From an uncultured Leucobacter sp. (GTDB lineage: Bacteria > Actinomycetota > Actinomycetes > Actinomycetales > Microbacteriaceae), in assembly GCA_937872275.1 (NCBI GenBank), contig CALMSE010000139.1, positions 1-15,184 on the forward strand: DNA of 15,184 nucleotides, written 5' to 3'. The notes beneath the pieces are model-generated. The model did no database searches, was not told the DNA's origin, and worked only from the letters and a program-made list of their open reading frames with translations. The position numbers and the translations under genes are program-made. The number at the start of each line of letters is the position of its first letter. The first letter of the stretch is position 1. Positions 14,086 to 15,184 of this stretch are shown here, piece by piece.

Positions 14086-15184
14086 GGCGCAGGGGGCGCG
14101 GATCGGCGCGGCCGGACGACGACGGGCGCCGGATCCGCCTCTTCTTCGACGCCCGCTACATCCGCACCGACTTCCACGACGGCATCAGCCGCTTCTCCGC
14201 CGAGCTCGCGCGCGCGGTGCACGAGGCCGCGCCCGCGGCCGGGGTCGACGCGGTCTTCCTCATCCACGACGAAGATCAGCGCCGGCTGCTGCCCGCGCAG
14301 GCGCGGGTCTTACGGATCCACGCCCCCACCTCGCCGCTCGAACCCGTCACCGCGCTCCTCCTGAACCGCCGCCGGCCCGACGTCGTCTTCTCGCCCATGC
14401 AGACCATCGGCTCGCTCGGTCGCCGCTTCGGGCTGATCCTCACCCTGCACGACACCATCTACTACCGTCACCGCACCCCGCCGCGCGACCTGCCACCGCT
14501 CGTCCGGCTCGGCTGGCGAATATTCCATCTCAGCTATATGCCGCAGCGCGCGGTGCTGAACGGCGCCGACGTCGTGGCGACCGTGAGCGAGACGAGTCGG
14601 CGCCAGTTCGCGGCCGCGCGGCTCACGAAACGCCCGGTGCTGGTGCTCGCGAACGCGCCGCAGCGGCTCGAGGAGCTGCTGCCCGGGGGCCAGGGCGGAT
14701 CGCGGGCCGACGGCCCGCCGCGGCACATCGTCTACATGGGCTCGTTCATGCCCTACAAGAACGTCGAGACGCTCGTGCGCGGCATGGCGGAGCTGCCGGG
14801 TCGCACGCTGCACCTGCTGAGCCGCATCTCGCCCGAGCGGCGGCGCGAGCTCGAGGAACTCGTGCCGGCCGGGGCGTCCGTCGTGTTCCACGGGGGCGTG
14901 AGCGACGAGACGTACGCCGCGCTGCTGAACGATCGGGCGATCCTCGCGACCCTCAGCCTCGACGAGGGCTACGGCCTGCCGATCGCCGAGGCGCTCGCCT
15001 TCGGGGTGCCGGCCGTGGTGAGCGACCTCGAGATCTTCCGCGAGGTGGCGGGGGAGGGGGCGCTGTTCGTTCCGGCCCAGGATCCCGCGGCGTTCGCCGC
15101 CGCGGTGCGCTCGCTCGACGACGCCGCGCTGCGGGGCCGGGTCATCGCCGCGGGGCGCGCGCACATGGAGCGCTACTCGTGGCG
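14082..15184 (+). CDS. GT4-family glycosyltransferase (3' truncated by window edge)
   Basis: This open reading frame starts at GTG 14082, overlapping the TGA of the previous gene (GTGA), and is still open at the last base: 367 complete codons. After a basic, low-complexity N-terminus (about 17 residues) it begins RIRLFFDARYIRTDFHDGIS, with a G-I-S/R acceptor-side loop like mannosyltransferases that act early on a polysaccharide. The donor domain has YMGSFMPYKN with K226, and the E-x7-E motif E295/E303 in DEGYGLPIAEALAFGVP. It then continues SDLEIFREVAGEGALFVP, a typical GT4 ending. Only the last few dozen residues should be missing. It probably works with the upstream enzyme on the same envelope glycan. 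The low-complexity N-terminus could mean that the true start is slightly downstream. Confidence 0.88.
   Translation, partial: MRRRGRGSARPDDDGRRIRLFFDARYIRTDFHDGISRFSAELARAVHEAAPAAGVDAVFLIHDEDQRRLLPAQARVLRIHAPTSPLEPVTALLLNRRRPDVVFSPMQTIGSLGRRFGLILTLHDTIYYRHRTPPRDLPPLVRLGWRIFHLSYMPQRAVLNGADVVATVSETSRRQFAAARLTKRPVLVLANAPQRLEELLPGGQGGSRADGPPRHIVYMGSFMPYKNVETLVRGMAELPGRTLHLLSRISPERRRELEELVPAGASVVFHGGVSDETYAALLNDRAILATLSLDEGYGLPIAEALAFGVPAVVSDLEIFREVAGEGALFVPAQDPAAFAAAVRSLDDAALRGRVIAAGRAHMERYSW

Noticed and set aside
1..15184. Mobile element, prophage, CRISPR array, tRNA or rRNA
   Set aside because: No transposase, integrase, terminal inverted repeats, spaced direct-repeat array, cloverleaf or rRNA core sequence was seen on either strand.

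Overview
The window comes from a high-GC Gram-positive bacterium, most likely an actinobacterium of the Microbacteriaceae type. This is inferred from the uniformly GC-rich third codon positions, the actinobacterial-style GT4 glycosyltransferases and the lipoprotein signal; no marker gene fixes the genus. Coding density is very high and many genes overlap by 4 bases (ATGA or GTGA). There are no rRNAs, tRNAs, CRISPR arrays, insertion sequences or phage genes.

Region 1 (1-343): the last 70 codons of a ClpB-type chaperone run in from the left edge. A strong GC-rich stem-loop follows and separates it from a convergent cupin gene.

Region 2 (343-10861) is the centre of interest: an apparent catabolic locus. 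A small cupin protein (minus strand) and a GntR/FCD regulator (plus strand) diverge from an AT-rich intergenic region with a perfect 20-bp palindrome, the best operator candidate in the window. Ten genes then run on the plus strand: GntR regulator, SDR 1, a PotD/YdcS-like lipoprotein, two permeases and a PotA-like ATPase, a class III PLP aminotransferase, SDR 2, an FMO-type flavin monooxygenase, SDR 3, and a carboxymuconolactone-decarboxylase/AhpD-fold protein. Five junctions overlap by 4 bases. The two larger gaps (2161-2227 and 8194-8292) each hold a stem-loop, which suggests one locus with internal processing or attenuation points. The inferred logic is ABC import of a small cationic amine or polyamine-like compound, transamination to a carbonyl, redox interconversion by the SDRs, and flavin-dependent N-oxygenation or Baeyer-Villiger-type oxygenation. 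The substrate cannot be read from the sequence. I do not recognise this exact gene set as a described pathway.

Region 3 (10862-12637): a 12-helix MFS transporter with its own promoter-like sequence, convergent with a small XRE-family regulator on the minus strand. The XRE gene contains a perfect 24-bp palindrome in its DNA-binding-domain codons.

Region 4 (12638-15184): a 242-bp intergenic region with short repeats and a promoter-like sequence, then two translationally coupled GT4 glycosyltransferases. The second starts at a GTG overlapping the stop of the first and runs off the right edge. They probably act on a cell-envelope glycan or glycolipid and look unrelated to the catabolic locus.
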